Under the pieces are notes generated by a model, which worked only from the letters and a program-made list of their open reading frames with translations, did not search any database and was not told the DNA's origin. Shown here in pieces: positions 1-7,948 of a stretch of DNA of 64,000 bases. The first letter of the stretch is position 1, and every line of letters starts with the position of its first letter. This DNA is from Bosea sp. F3-2. Lineage in GTDB: Bacteria > Pseudomonadota > Alphaproteobacteria > Rhizobiales > Beijerinckiaceae. A program made the position numbers and the translations under genes. The stretch is from assembly GCF_008253865.1 (NCBI RefSeq), contig NZ_CP042332.1, positions 310,001-374,000 on the forward strand, read 5' to 3'.

Positions 1-575
1 TGCTTCACCGAGAGCGTGATCGCCTGGCCGTTGATGTTCTCGATCGCCGGGATGGTGTATGGCGTCGCCGTTGAGCCGACACCCATCGTGATCGCCAGCG
101 GCATCGGCGAGAGCATATGCGCGGCGTCGTATTCCTTGTTCAGCGTCTTGTCGCGGATGACAGCCCAGCCAGCCGTTTTGATGACTTCGACGTTGAGCCC
201 GTGCTTGGAATAGAAACCCATCGGATGGGCCATGATGATCGGCGTGGCGCAGGTGATCGGGATGAAGCCGACCTTGAGATCTTTCTTCTCCGGCACAGCC
301 TGCGCGAAGGCCTCGGTGGCGGCCGCGATCGGAAGCAGGCTGGAAATCGCTGCCATCGCAGTCGAGGCGCCGACCTGCTGGAGGAAGAGGCGGCGCAGTG
401 CGTCGCGCGGGAACAGCGCGCGCATCACAGCGTTCTCGACGACGCGGCCATAGCGCGTCTCTTCGGACTCGGCGCGGTGCGCTTGCTCATGCGCGTCCTG
501 GCTTTCATGCCGGCCGCAGGTGCAGCCGCGGACGATGCGCCGGGTGGCGTCGAAGGCGTTCTTGAACAGCGACAT
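1..575 (-). CDS. NrtA/CmpA-type ABC transporter substrate-binding protein (3' end outside window)
   Basis: The minus-strand reading frame starts at 575 and runs off the left edge, so only about 191 residues are seen. After a long charged N-terminus comes a twin-arginine-like segment (RRLFLQQVGAS) and a hydrophobic stretch ending in AFAQ, which looks like a Tat-type export signal. The mature part, KVGFIPITCATPIIMAHPMG followed by FYSKHGLNVEV, is typical of the NrtA/CmpA family that binds nitrate or bicarbonate for an ABC importer. The actual ligand is not determinable. A GAGGAGA ribosome site lies just upstream. The gene is divergent from a sigma-54 activator and has a sigma-54 promoter. Transport partners would lie left of the window. 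Confidence 0.85.
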   Translation of the reverse strand, partial: MSLFKNAFDATRRIVRGCTCGRHESQDAHEQAHRAESEETRYGRVVENAVMRALFPRDALRRLFLQQVGASTAMAAISSLLPIAAATEAFAQAVPEKKDLKVGFIPITCATPIIMAHPMGFYSKHGLNVEVIKTAGWAVIRDKTLNKEYDAAHMLSPMPLAITMGVGSTATPYTIPAIENINGQAITLSVK

Positions 576-615
576 GCGTGTCTCCTCGGCAACCGCGGAA
601 GGCATATGTTAACCG

Positions 616-632
616 AGCAAGGAGCGGGCCAA
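616..632 (-). promoter_or_regulatory. sigma-54 (-24/-12) promoter
   Basis: Read on the minus strand the sequence is TTGGCCCG-CTCC-TTGCT. It differs from the RpoN consensus TTGGCACG-N4-TTGCW by one base and has the required GG and GC doublets twelve bases apart. Transcription would start near 604, about 30 bases before the binding-protein start codon at 575. The divergent neighbour encodes a sigma-54 activator, which fits. Confidence 0.75.
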
Positions 633-688
633 GCCGAACTGAGTTTCAGAACACAGTAAAATCAGTGTCTTACGCGAATCGAACGGAA

Positions 689-743
689 TGACGAACTATC
701 GTAAAAAACGATATTCCGTGACTGAATTGACGAATGATCGTAA
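689..743. promoter_or_regulatory. probable activator binding sites (ACGA-N4-TCGT repeats)
   Basis: Two near-identical 16-mers, TGACGAACTATCGTAA (689-704) and TGACGAATGATCGTAA (728-743), each contain the palindrome ACGA-N4-TCGT. A weaker third copy, ACGATATTCCGT, lies between them (708-719). They sit about 60-110 bases upstream of the sigma-54 promoter, the usual place for an enhancer site. The right-hand copy abuts the activator's own start (753), suggesting autoregulation. The protein-site pairing is inferred. Confidence 0.55.
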
Positions 744-752
744 TCTGCTCTC

Positions 753-2627
753 ATGGAGCGTTCCTTCGCCGAGCTGTCCTTCGAGAACGCCGTCGACCCG
801 GCGCTGGCCGTCGAGGCCGGAAGCGGTCGAATCCTTGCTGTCAACGATTCCGCCCGCCGCCTGTTTGCCGCCGGCGCCGATCTCGAGGGTGGTCTGGTGG
901 TGGAGCTGTTTCCGGGGCAGGTTCCGGCTCTGACCGTCTTCACCGAAGCCGTCCTGCACAAGGGGCGCTACGCCACGCGCGCACTGACTCCCCGACGTGT
1001 GGATGGCGGTGCCGAGGCATTGGAATGCCTCGGCACGGTGATCGCAGGAGCGTCGGTTCCCACGGTCTTGTTGTCCTTCTCCGATCTCGACGCGCGTCGC
1101 CAGCGCGATCTCGACGCCGATGCAGAGGATCATATGCGCGGCGGCATCGCCGAATGGCGGCGAACGGAAAGGCTCTTTCAGGAGATCGAGCGAGGCAGTC
1201 AGCTCATCCTGCGTGCGGCGGGAGAAGGCATATTCGGCGTCAATGACGAAGGCCGGACAACCTTCGTCAACCCGGCTGCCGAGTCCATGCTCGGCTGGGA
1301 GCCCGGCGCGCTCGTCGGTCGCGACATGCACGCTTGCGTGCATCACCATCGGGCGGATGGCAGCCACTACCCGCATCAGGAATGCCCGATCTACGCCGCT
1401 TTCCGCGACGGCTCCGTCCACCATGTCGAAAACGAGATGTTCTTCCGCAAGGACGGCACTGGCTTCTGGGTCGAATACACCTCGACGCCCATTCGCGATC
1501 GCGGCCGGCTGGCGGGCGCCGTCATCATCTTCCGGGACGTCACCGCCCGCCACGAGGCCGACGAGAAGCTGCGCGCCGCGCTCGCCGAGGTCGACAGCTT
1601 GCGCGAGCGTCTCCAGAATGAGAATGCCTATCTGCAGGAGGAAATCCGTAGCGAGCGGAGCCATCGCGGCATCATCGGCAGCTCGGCGGCGATCCAGGGC
1701 ATTCTGAGGCAGGTGGAGTTGGTCGCGCGCACCGACGCGGCCGTCCTGATCACAGGCGAATCCGGCACCGGCAAAGAACTGATCGCCAGCGCGATCCACG
1801 AGGCGAGCGAGCGCGGCGCCCGCCCGCTCATCCGCGTCAACTGCGCCGCCGTGCCGCGCGACCTGTTCGAGAGCGAGTTCTTCGGCCATGTCAAAGGCGC
1901 CTTCACTGGCGCACTGCGCGACCGCCTGGGCCGATTCGAACTCGCCGATGGCGGCACACTCTTCCTCGACGAGGTTGGCGAAATCCCGCTCGAACTGCAG
2001 GGCAAGCTGCTGCGCGTTCTGCAGGAGGGGGAATTGCAGCGCATCGGCGAGGAGCGGACCCACCATGTCGACGTGCGGGTCGTCGCCGCAACCAACCGCG
2101 ACCTGCGCCGCGAGGTGCGCGAAGGCCGTTTCCGCGAAGACTTGTTCTACCGGCTCGCCGTCTTCCCGATCGTCTCAGTGCCACTGCGCGATCGGCTGGA
2201 CGATGTTCCTGCCCTGGCGCTGCATTTCTTGGCGATGGCGGAGCGCCGGCTACGCACGAGCGGGCTGAAACTTTCGAAGAGCAACGTCATGCGGCTCTGC
2301 GCCTACGACTGGCCCGGCAATGTTCGTGAACTCCAGAACGTCATTGAGCGCGCGGCCATTCTGGCTCGTGACGGACGCCTCGCAATCGACCTGCCGGGAT
2401 TGCCGCAGCCCGCTCCGAAGGATACCTCGCATCTTGTTCCGACCGGCGTGCTGCTCACTGAAACGGATCGGCGTGAGCGCGATCGAGCCGCGCTGATAGC
2501 CGCGCTGGAGGCTGCAAGCGGTCGAGTCAGCGGGCCCGGAGGCGCAGCCGAACTCCTCGGGCTCAGGCCGACGACGCTGGCCTCTCGTTTGAAGAAGCTC
2601 GCAATCGACCCGCGCGGCTACAGGTAG
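753..2627 (+). CDS. PAS-domain sigma-54-dependent transcriptional activator
   Basis: This 624-residue enhancer-binding protein has an N-terminal PAS-like region (about 1-115) and a second PAS domain (about 150-270) with the HPDG/CPIY-like segment HHHRADGSHYPHQECPIYAA. A coiled linker follows, then an AAA+ domain with Walker A GESGTGKE (335-342), the sigma-54 contact loop GAFTGA (382-387) and Walker B GTLFLDE (401-407). A Fis-type helix-turn-helix occupies about 594-616. It would open sigma-54 RNA polymerase promoters in response to a signal read by PAS. No phosphoacceptor receiver domain is present. The divergent NrtA-like gene is the obvious target. Nitrogen or small-molecule sensing is inferred only. 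Confidence 0.9.
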   Translation: MERSFAELSFENAVDPALAVEAGSGRILAVNDSARRLFAAGADLEGGLVVELFPGQVPALTVFTEAVLHKGRYATRALTPRRVDGGAEALECLGTVIAGASVPTVLLSFSDLDARRQRDLDADAEDHMRGGIAEWRRTERLFQEIERGSQLILRAAGEGIFGVNDEGRTTFVNPAAESMLGWEPGALVGRDMHACVHHHRADGSHYPHQECPIYAAFRDGSVHHVENEMFFRKDGTGFWVEYTSTPIRDRGRLAGAVIIFRDVTARHEADEKLRAALAEVDSLRERLQNENAYLQEEIRSERSHRGIIGSSAAIQGILRQVELVARTDAAVLITGESGTGKELIASAIHEASERGARPLIRVNCAAVPRDLFESEFFGHVKGAFTGALRDRLGRFELADGGTLFLDEVGEIPLELQGKLLRVLQEGELQRIGEERTHHVDVRVVAATNRDLRREVREGRFREDLFYRLAVFPIVSVPLRDRLDDVPALALHFLAMAERRLRTSGLKLSKSNVMRLCAYDWPGNVRELQNVIERAAILARDGRLAIDLPGLPQPAPKDTSHLVPTGVLLTETDRRERDRAALIAALEAASGRVSGPGGAAELLGLRPTTLASRLKKLAIDPRGYR

Positions 2628-2856
2628 CGCCTGCCGCGGAAATTGCAGCATCATCTGTGGAGACCGCATGGCCTCACACTGGGATGCGCGAGAGCCTCCC
2701 TGACTGAAACACCGAAGCCGTCTCAAATCATCTGACGACGGACACTATTCAGCGTACCTGCGAAAACGTCGGCTTCCTGGCAGCCAGTGAATGTCAGGAA
2801 TTGGCGGATATCGTTGAAAAAGTCGGCCTGCGAGCGAGGCGATCACGGGGTGCGAT

Positions 2857-3409
2857 TTGCCGGCGAGCGCTTTCGCCCTTCACGCGGGCCTGACCGACGG
2901 TCTCAACCATTTTATTCGCGAAGCCGGTCCTGAGAATGCTCCGGCTCTGCTTCTGCCGCACGGTTATCCGTGCTCTTCCTTTCAGTTTCGGCGCCTGATG
3001 CCAGCCCTGGCCGATCGCTGGCGCACCATCGCCTTCGATTGGCCGGGCTTCGGCTACAGTGACACACCGGATCCGGCAAGGTTCGGATATGATTTCGACG
3101 CCTATGCCGAAGTGCTCGCAGATGTGACGGAGTCGCTTGGCCTGGAGCGCTATGCAGTCTGGCTTCACGACTACGGATCGCAGATCGGTCTCCGGCACGC
3201 CCTCGCGCATCCTGAGAGGATCGCGGCGCTCATCATCCAGAACGGCGACATTTACGAAGACGTTCTTGGTCCGAAATGCGAGACAATCAAAGCCTGGTGG
3301 GCTGACAAATCTGACGAGAAGCAGGAAGGCTGACATCGCGTCGGCGGCTTTCCGCCGTTCCTCGGCCGAGAGGGGCCCCAAAGTGATGGGGATGTACCCG
3401 CCATTGTAG
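2857..3409 (+). pseudogene. truncated alpha/beta hydrolase (haloalkane-dehalogenase-like)
   Basis: About 159 codons match the N-terminal half of an alpha/beta hydrolase. They include the oxyanion region LPHGYPCSSFQFR, the strand FDWPGFGYSDTP, and LHDYGSQIGLRHALAHPERI, where the nucleophile-elbow position reads D-Y-G. The frame is lost near 3330 (stop at 3333), although related codons continue to about 3409 in another frame. The C-terminal half with the catalytic acid/His is not recognisable. The apparent start is TTG at 2857 and weak. It is a dead fragment next to the IS-rich region. Confidence 0.6.
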
Positions 3410-3998
3410 AGGATCCGATCGAGGAACTGATCGCGTTCTCGTTCGAGATCCGCGGATTCCAGCGAGGGGTAGAAGGACCTTCAGGTTTTCACCGGAACGC
3501 TTGGCAGCCTTCCGGCAGTCGGGAGCACGGATAAGAGGCTACGGAACCTGACGCCGATCGAGATCATCGAGCGAAGACACCTTTGCGCCCGCCAACAGCG
3601 GTCACTGGCCCCATGTCGCGGCAAAAGCCTTCGAGCGGCGCCTCGATCGTCGCCTGCGCCTCCCGACTTCCGTCATAGCTGGCACGCTGTGCCAAGCTCG
3701 CCCGTCGGCAGATTGTGCACAATCAGTCCAAGCCATCGTCCGGACTTGGTTCATGCCACTGACAGCGCTAGATCGAAGGGTCTGGGGCGGGTTCCGTACA
3801 TGCCTGCGGTACCGGGTGGCACACGGCGTATCGCGCTTGCGAGCCAGGCGCTCAGCTGAAATTTCCCGCTCGTCCGAATCCGCCCACCAACAAAGGCGGC
3901 CCTGCCGAAAAAGCCTGCAGAACGGCAGATACTGCCGCTGGAATGCGGGAGAGTCCGCCCCGCGATAAAGACCGTATCCAAATATAAAGAGGGGACAC
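3410..3998. other. no recognisable gene
   Basis: About 590 bases between the hydrolase relic and the amino-acid binding-protein gene. Only short overlapping frames on both strands are seen, none resembling a known family. A short plus-strand stretch near 3580-3640 (reading NSGHWPHVAAKAFE) is vaguely like a hydrolase C-terminus but too short to call. The last 15 bases hold the AGAGGGG ribosome site (3987-3994) of the next gene. Confidence 0.4.
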
Positions 3999-5018
3999 AT
4001 GAAGACCATCGCATCTGCATTGCTCGCATTCGCGGTTTCGATGACCGTGATGCCGGTTCAGGCGCAAACGACGACGCTCGCAACGGTCAAGAGCCGCGGG
4101 GCTTTGATCTGCGGTGTCAGCCCGGGTCTAGCCGGCTTTGGCATTCCGGACGCTCAAGGCGAGTGGGCCGGCCTCGATGTCGATCTTTGCCGCGCTATTT
4201 CGGCCGCGATCTTCAACGATCCGAAAAAGGTCAAGTTTACGCCGCTCTCATCGAAGGACCGTTTCACCGCGCTCCAGAGCGGCGAAGTCGACCTGCTGTC
4301 CCGTACCTCAACTTGGACAATGGCGCGAGACACCACGCTCGGCCTGACCTTCGCCGGCGTGAACTACTATGACGGCCAGGCCTTCCTTGTGCAGAAGAAG
4401 CTCGGGGTCGACTCTGCGCTGAAGCTGGACGGTGCCTCGATCTGCCTGCAGCAGGGCACGACGACGGAACTCAACGTCGCCGACCATTTCCGCAAGCACA
4501 AGATCAAGTATGAACCGGTGACCTTCGACAAGGGCGATGAAGCCATCAAGGCCTTCGAATCCGGGCGCTGCGACGCGCTGACCGACGATGCCTCTGCATT
4601 ATACGCCCTGAAGCTGAAGCTGGTGAACCCCAGCGACGCGATCGTCCTGCCGGAGCTGATCTCGAAGGAGCCGCTCGGCCCGGTCGTGCGTAGCAGTGAT
4701 CTACAGTGGTTCAATCTGGTTAAGTGGGTTCATGCTGCCATGCTCGATGCGGAAGAGCTCGGTGTGACAACGGCGAATGTCGACGAGATGCTGAAATCGC
4801 CCAACCCCGAAATCCGCCGCCTGCTCGGTGTCGAGGGCAAATTCGGCGAGGGGATAGGATTGACCAACGACTGGGTCTACCGGATCGTCAAGTTCGTTGG
4901 CAATTACGGCGAAGCCTTCGATCGCAATGTCGGCAAGGACTCCGTTCTCAAGATTTCCCGTGGCAAAAATGCGTTGTGGATCGAGGGAGGCCTACAATAC
5001 GCGCCTCCGATCCGTTGA
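3999..5018 (+). CDS. general amino-acid ABC transporter substrate-binding protein (AapJ-like), orphan
   Basis: 339 residues with a Sec signal peptide (MKTIASALLAFAV...PVQAQ, cleavage near residue 23). The body is an AapJ/BztA-type periplasmic binding protein: GVSPGLAGFGIPD, DVDLCRAISAAIFND, SGEVDLLSRTSTWTMARDT and WVYRIVKFVGNYGEAFDRN. The family delivers L-amino acids to AapQMP-type importers. The start is fixed by AGAGGGG seven bases before ATG. No permease or ATPase follows. The downstream DNA is a hairpin and an IS3 element, so this is an orphan component, possibly cut off by IS insertion. It is a paralogue of the binding protein at 23497. Confidence 0.88.
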   Translation: MKTIASALLAFAVSMTVMPVQAQTTTLATVKSRGALICGVSPGLAGFGIPDAQGEWAGLDVDLCRAISAAIFNDPKKVKFTPLSSKDRFTALQSGEVDLLSRTSTWTMARDTTLGLTFAGVNYYDGQAFLVQKKLGVDSALKLDGASICLQQGTTTELNVADHFRKHKIKYEPVTFDKGDEAIKAFESGRCDALTDDASALYALKLKLVNPSDAIVLPELISKEPLGPVVRSSDLQWFNLVKWVHAAMLDAEELGVTTANVDEMLKSPNPEIRRLLGVEGKFGEGIGLTNDWVYRIVKFVGNYGEAFDRNVGKDSVLKISRGKNALWIEGGLQYAPPIR

Positions 5019-5059
5019 TCTGGCTTTGTAACGCCTGGCTGTGAATCAGCTCTGAAGCA

Positions 5060-5138
5060 GGACCCAGGGCGATACGCGTGCCATCTTAGTGATTTAATTC
5101 GTCAACTTAATTCGTCAACTTGGAAGATGGCTGGGTCC
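5060..5138. repeat. long imperfect hairpin with a 13-bp tandem repeat in the loop
   Basis: GGACCCAG (5060-5067) and GCCATCTT (5080-5087) pair with AAGATGGC (5124-5131) and CTGGGTCC (5131-5138). The loop contains TAATTCGTCAACT twice in tandem (5095-5107, 5108-5120). It lies about 40 bases after the binding-protein stop, so it could be a transcript 3' end, an attenuator or a small mobile relic. Confidence 0.5.
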
Positions 5139-5257
5139 CGGTCGGCGCCGATCGGGCCCCAGCAGGAACAGAAACCTCATGCCGGTGGTCTGAGGTAGGG
5201 GCCTGCTTCGATGCTGTTTGAACCGCCCCGGTTTCGCCGGAGGCCGTTTGGTTTGAG

Positions 5258-5472
5258 TCAGGCTGCGATGGCTGGCTCGTCCAGCATCGCGTAGTAGCGT
5301 TCTTCGGCTTCGGCGGGCGGGATGTTGCCGATGGGCTCCGGCAGCCGGCGATTGTTGAACCAGTCGACCCAGCTCAGGGTCGCGAACTCCACGGCTTCGA
5401 AGGATCGCCACGGCCCGCGCCGGTGGATGAGCTCGGCCTTGTAGAGGCCGTTGATCGTCTCGGCCTTGGCGT
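5258..5472 (-). pseudogene. 3' part of IS3-family orfB transposase
   Basis: Reads NAKAETINGLYKAELIHRRG and then WVDWFNNRRLPEPIGNIPPAEAEERYYAMLDE to a stop at 5258. This is the C-terminal end of a DDE (rve) transposase. It continues exactly from the VGDSYDN segment on the far side of the nested element (near 6790), showing that the two halves were once one gene. Confidence 0.85.
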
Positions 5473-5538
5473 TATGGGATGGACGCCTCCCGCTCCGCGC
5501 CCTTGATTAGGGGCTTTTGATGAGCAGGAGGCCGGGAC

Positions 5539-6536
5539 ATGCGGATGCTGGCAATCGACTTGGCGAAGCAGTCATTTCACGTGCATGGGATCAGCGCAGA
5601 CGGCGAGATCATCTCGCGGCGCGTCGGCCGTCAGGGCTTGCCGTCGCTGATTGTGAAGCTCGCTCCGGCGGTTATCGCCATGGAGGCATGCGCGACAGCC
5701 CATTATTGGGGGCGCCTGTTCATGGCTGCCGGACACGAGGTGCGGCTGATCAATCCCCATTTCGTCAAGCCCTTCGTGCGCGGATCGAAGAACGACGCGG
5801 TGGATGCCGAGGCGATTTTTGATGCGGCATCGCGGCCGACGATGCGTTTCGTGCCAGTCAAAACCGAGGAGCAACAAGATCTGCAGTCGCGGCACCGCGT
5901 CAGGGACCGTCTCGTGGTGCAACGGACCAGCTTGATCAACCACCTGCGTGGTCTGCTGGCCGAATACGGCCTGATCTATCCGAAAGGTGCGGCGCTTCTT
6001 CTTTCACGCGTCCGCGGCGGGCTCGCCGAAGCCCGCGTCTCCGCCATGGCGCGGGAAACCTTCGAAGCGCTTCTTGACGAGTTGGAGAGCCTGGAAGGCC
6101 GTATCGAGCGGCTAGACGATAGATTGATCGCCATCTGCCGAGAGGACGAGACTTGCCGCCGCCTGATGACGCTACCAGGTGTGGGCCCGATTGTTGCGAC
6201 GGCACTCGCCGCCAGCATCGGCGATCCTCGACAGTTCCAGTCTGGAAGAGAGATGGCGGCCTGGATCGGCCTGGTTCCGCGCCAATATTCGACCGGCGGC
6301 AAATCCCGTCTGGGCGGGTCGGGCGACGCGCGAACCACTATCTGCGTCGACAACTCGTGCATGGCGCAAGAGCGGTCGCGTTGAGGTTGAAGACCAAGAC
6401 AGATCCGCGATCACGCTGGTTCCAGGCGGTGATTGATCGCCGCGGCTTCAACAAGGGGATCGTGGCCATGGCGAACAAGACTGTTCGGATCGCCTGGGCG
6501 ATGTTGACGCGGCAGGAGGACTACGCCCGCGCCTGA
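5539..6536 (+). pseudogene. IS110/IS1111 transposase, frameshifted
   Basis: The N-terminal RuvC-like DEDD domain is clear: LAIDLAKQSFHVHG, MEACATAHYWG, KNDAVDAEAI. So is the C-terminal Tnp_IS116 part: TLPGVGPIVATALAASIGDP, WIGLVPRQYSTGGKSRLG. One base is missing near 6315 (CTGGGCGGGTC). The first frame stops at 6384, while the expected C-terminus (RVGRRANHYLRRQL... to YARA) continues in another frame to 6536. IS110 recombinases use a bridge RNA for target choice. Programmed frameshifting is not usual in this family, so this is read as a mutation. Confidence 0.8.
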
Positions 6537-6768
6537 TGTGGGTATGAAGGTCGTCGCGCAAGCGATGATGCGTGCGAGATGAAGGATGATGGCAACTCGG
6601 CAAGGACCGCGTTCTCGACCCTGACCTACGACATGGCCTTCGAGGCCGATAGCGTTATGAGGGAGAGAGCAGCGGAGCCCATCATGGCCCGGGGCGGGAT
6701 CGCTCCAGCGACAGGCCGGATAGATTTACGCACCCAATGCCGGGTTCAACGTCAGAAATCATCTTGCT
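6537..6768 (+). ncRNA. candidate bridge-RNA region of the IS1111-type element
   Basis: This is the non-coding stretch between the transposase stop and the right subterminal repeat. In IS1111-group elements the bridge RNA is expected on this side. Position and lack of coding are seen. The RNA itself, its loops and its guide segments are inferred. Confidence 0.3.
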
Positions 6769-6786
6769 GCGGGAGGCGTCCATAGA

Positions 6787-7479
6787 TTGTCGTAGCTGTC
6801 GCCCACACTGCCGAACGGAGGGCTCGATACCGGCCTCGGCGAGGCGCTCGGTGTATCGAATGCTGACGTATTGAGAACCTCTGTCGGAATGATGCACGAG
6901 GCCACCCCGGTGCACAGGTCGGCGCTCGTGCAGGGCCTGCTCCAACGCGTCGAGCACGAAGCTGGCATGGGCCGTCCGGCTCACCCGCCAGCCGACGATC
7001 CGCCGAGCATAGGCATCGATCACGAAGGCGACATAGACGAAGCCTGACCAGGTCGAGACGTAGGTGAAGTCCGAGACCCAGAGCCGGTTCGGCGCCGGTG
7101 CATGGAAGACCCGGTTGACATGGTCCAGCGGGCACGGTGCGGCCTTGTCCTGGATGGTCGTGCGGATCGGCTTGCCGCGAATGACACCTTGCAGGCCAAG
7201 GTCCGACATCAGGCGTTCGACCGTGCAGCGGGCAACGTCGAGCCCCTCGCGCAACATCTGCCGCCAGACCTTGCGCGCGCCATAGACCTCGAAGTTCTCA
7301 CCGAACACACGCTCGATCTGCGGCTTCAGCTCCAGGTCCCGCTTCGCCCGAGCCGACAGCTTCCCCGGATCGATCCGTTTGGCGACATGCTCATGGTAGG
7401 TTGACGGGGCGATCGGGAGCACCTTGCAGATCGGCTCGACCCCATAGGCCCTGCGGTGATCGTCGATGAAGGCGATCAT
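6787..7479 (-). pseudogene. 5' part of IS3-family orfB transposase
   Basis: From MIAFIDDHRRAYGVEPICKV at 7479 it shows the helix-turn-helix_21 region, then the rve core with NRLWVSDFTYVSTWSGFVYV (first Asp), VIDAYARRIVGWRV and HHSDRGSQYVS (second Asp). A single extra C near 6820 shifts the frame just before VGDSYDN. The gene is then cut by the IS110 element at 6786, losing the catalytic Glu segment to the far side. Confidence 0.85.
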
Positions 7480-7805
7480 GACCGGTGTCGGCGGTCGAGC
7501 TCCGCCTGGGCAAAATACGCCGACGCCTTGCGCAGGATCTCGTTCGCCTGCCGCAGTTCTCGGTTCTCGCGTTCGAGAGCCTTGAGCTGGGCCGCCATGT
7601 CCGTCGTCAGCCCAGGCTTGCGGCCGCTGTCGACCTCGGCCTTCTTCACCCACTCGTTCAGCGTCTGCGCCGTGCAGCCGATTTTGCTCGCGATCGACGT
7701 GATCGCCGCCCAGCGCGACGGATGCTCGGCTTCGTGATCCAGCACCATCCGCACCACGCGCGCACGCACCTCAGGCGAGAACTTGTTCGTCGTCTTGCTC
7801 GTCAT
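7476..7805 (-). CDS. IS3-family orfA (helix-turn-helix subunit)
   Basis: 109 residues. KFSPEVRARVVRMVLDHEAE and IASKIGCTAQTLNEWVKKAE form the HTH_Tnp_1 DNA-binding part, and the C-terminal KALERENRELRQANEILRKA is the leucine-zipper segment. It overlaps the orfB start (7479) by four bases, the normal arrangement for producing OrfAB by -1 frameshifting. It is intact, but its partner orfB is destroyed. Confidence 0.85.
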   Translation of the reverse strand: MTSKTTNKFSPEVRARVVRMVLDHEAEHPSRWAAITSIASKIGCTAQTLNEWVKKAEVDSGRKPGLTTDMAAQLKALERENRELRQANEILRKASAYFAQAELDRRHRS

Positions 7806-7948
7806 GGCCCCATCCTCTCAGGAGTTGGGGCCTCCGGCAAAGCCGGGACGGTTCACCTGATGGCAGGGTTTGGGTAGCGTTCAAGTGTGCTAGACTGCCG
7901 CCGCGCGAGACAGCAGCCAGGGTGCGGCACTACCGACAAGAGGCAATC

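Larger units (their letters stand above)
5473..6786 (+). mobile_element. IS110-family element (IS1111 group), nested in IS3 orfB
   Basis: The 13-bp sequence GGACGCCTCCCGC (5481-5493) is perfectly inverted at 6769-6781, a subterminal repeat pair typical of IS1111-group members. The junctions interrupt codons for Y-D-N-A of the IS3 transposase. Total length is about 1.31 kb. A second, truncated copy with the same end sequence lies at 42575-43166 in opposite orientation, also at a Y-D-N-A site. Confidence 0.85.
5219..7855 (-). mobile_element. IS3-family element, interrupted by a nested IS110-family element
   Basis: Imperfect 26-bp terminal inverted repeats begin TGAACCGCCCCGGTTT (5219 rightward) and TGAACCGTCCCGGCTT (7855 leftward), with about 23 of 26 matching. 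Between them lie orfA (7476-7805) and orfB, both minus strand. orfB is split by the IS110 element at 5473-6786. No convincing target-site duplication flanks the ends (GTT versus CCT). Besides the insertion, orfB carries a one-base frameshift near 6820, so the element is dead. Confidence 0.85.

Noticed and set aside
696..2066. 456-codon open frame antisense to the sigma-54 activator
   Set aside because: High-GC antisense frames are often open. No ribosome site or family resemblance, and the plus-strand gene has every expected motif.
5539..6536. Programmed frameshift in the IS110 transposase
   Set aside because: IS110 recombinases are normally single frames. No slippery heptamer is seen at the shift, and the element's neighbour shows damage too.
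5216..7858. Target-site duplication for the IS3 element
   Set aside because: Flanking trinucleotides differ (GTT, CCT), so none is claimed.
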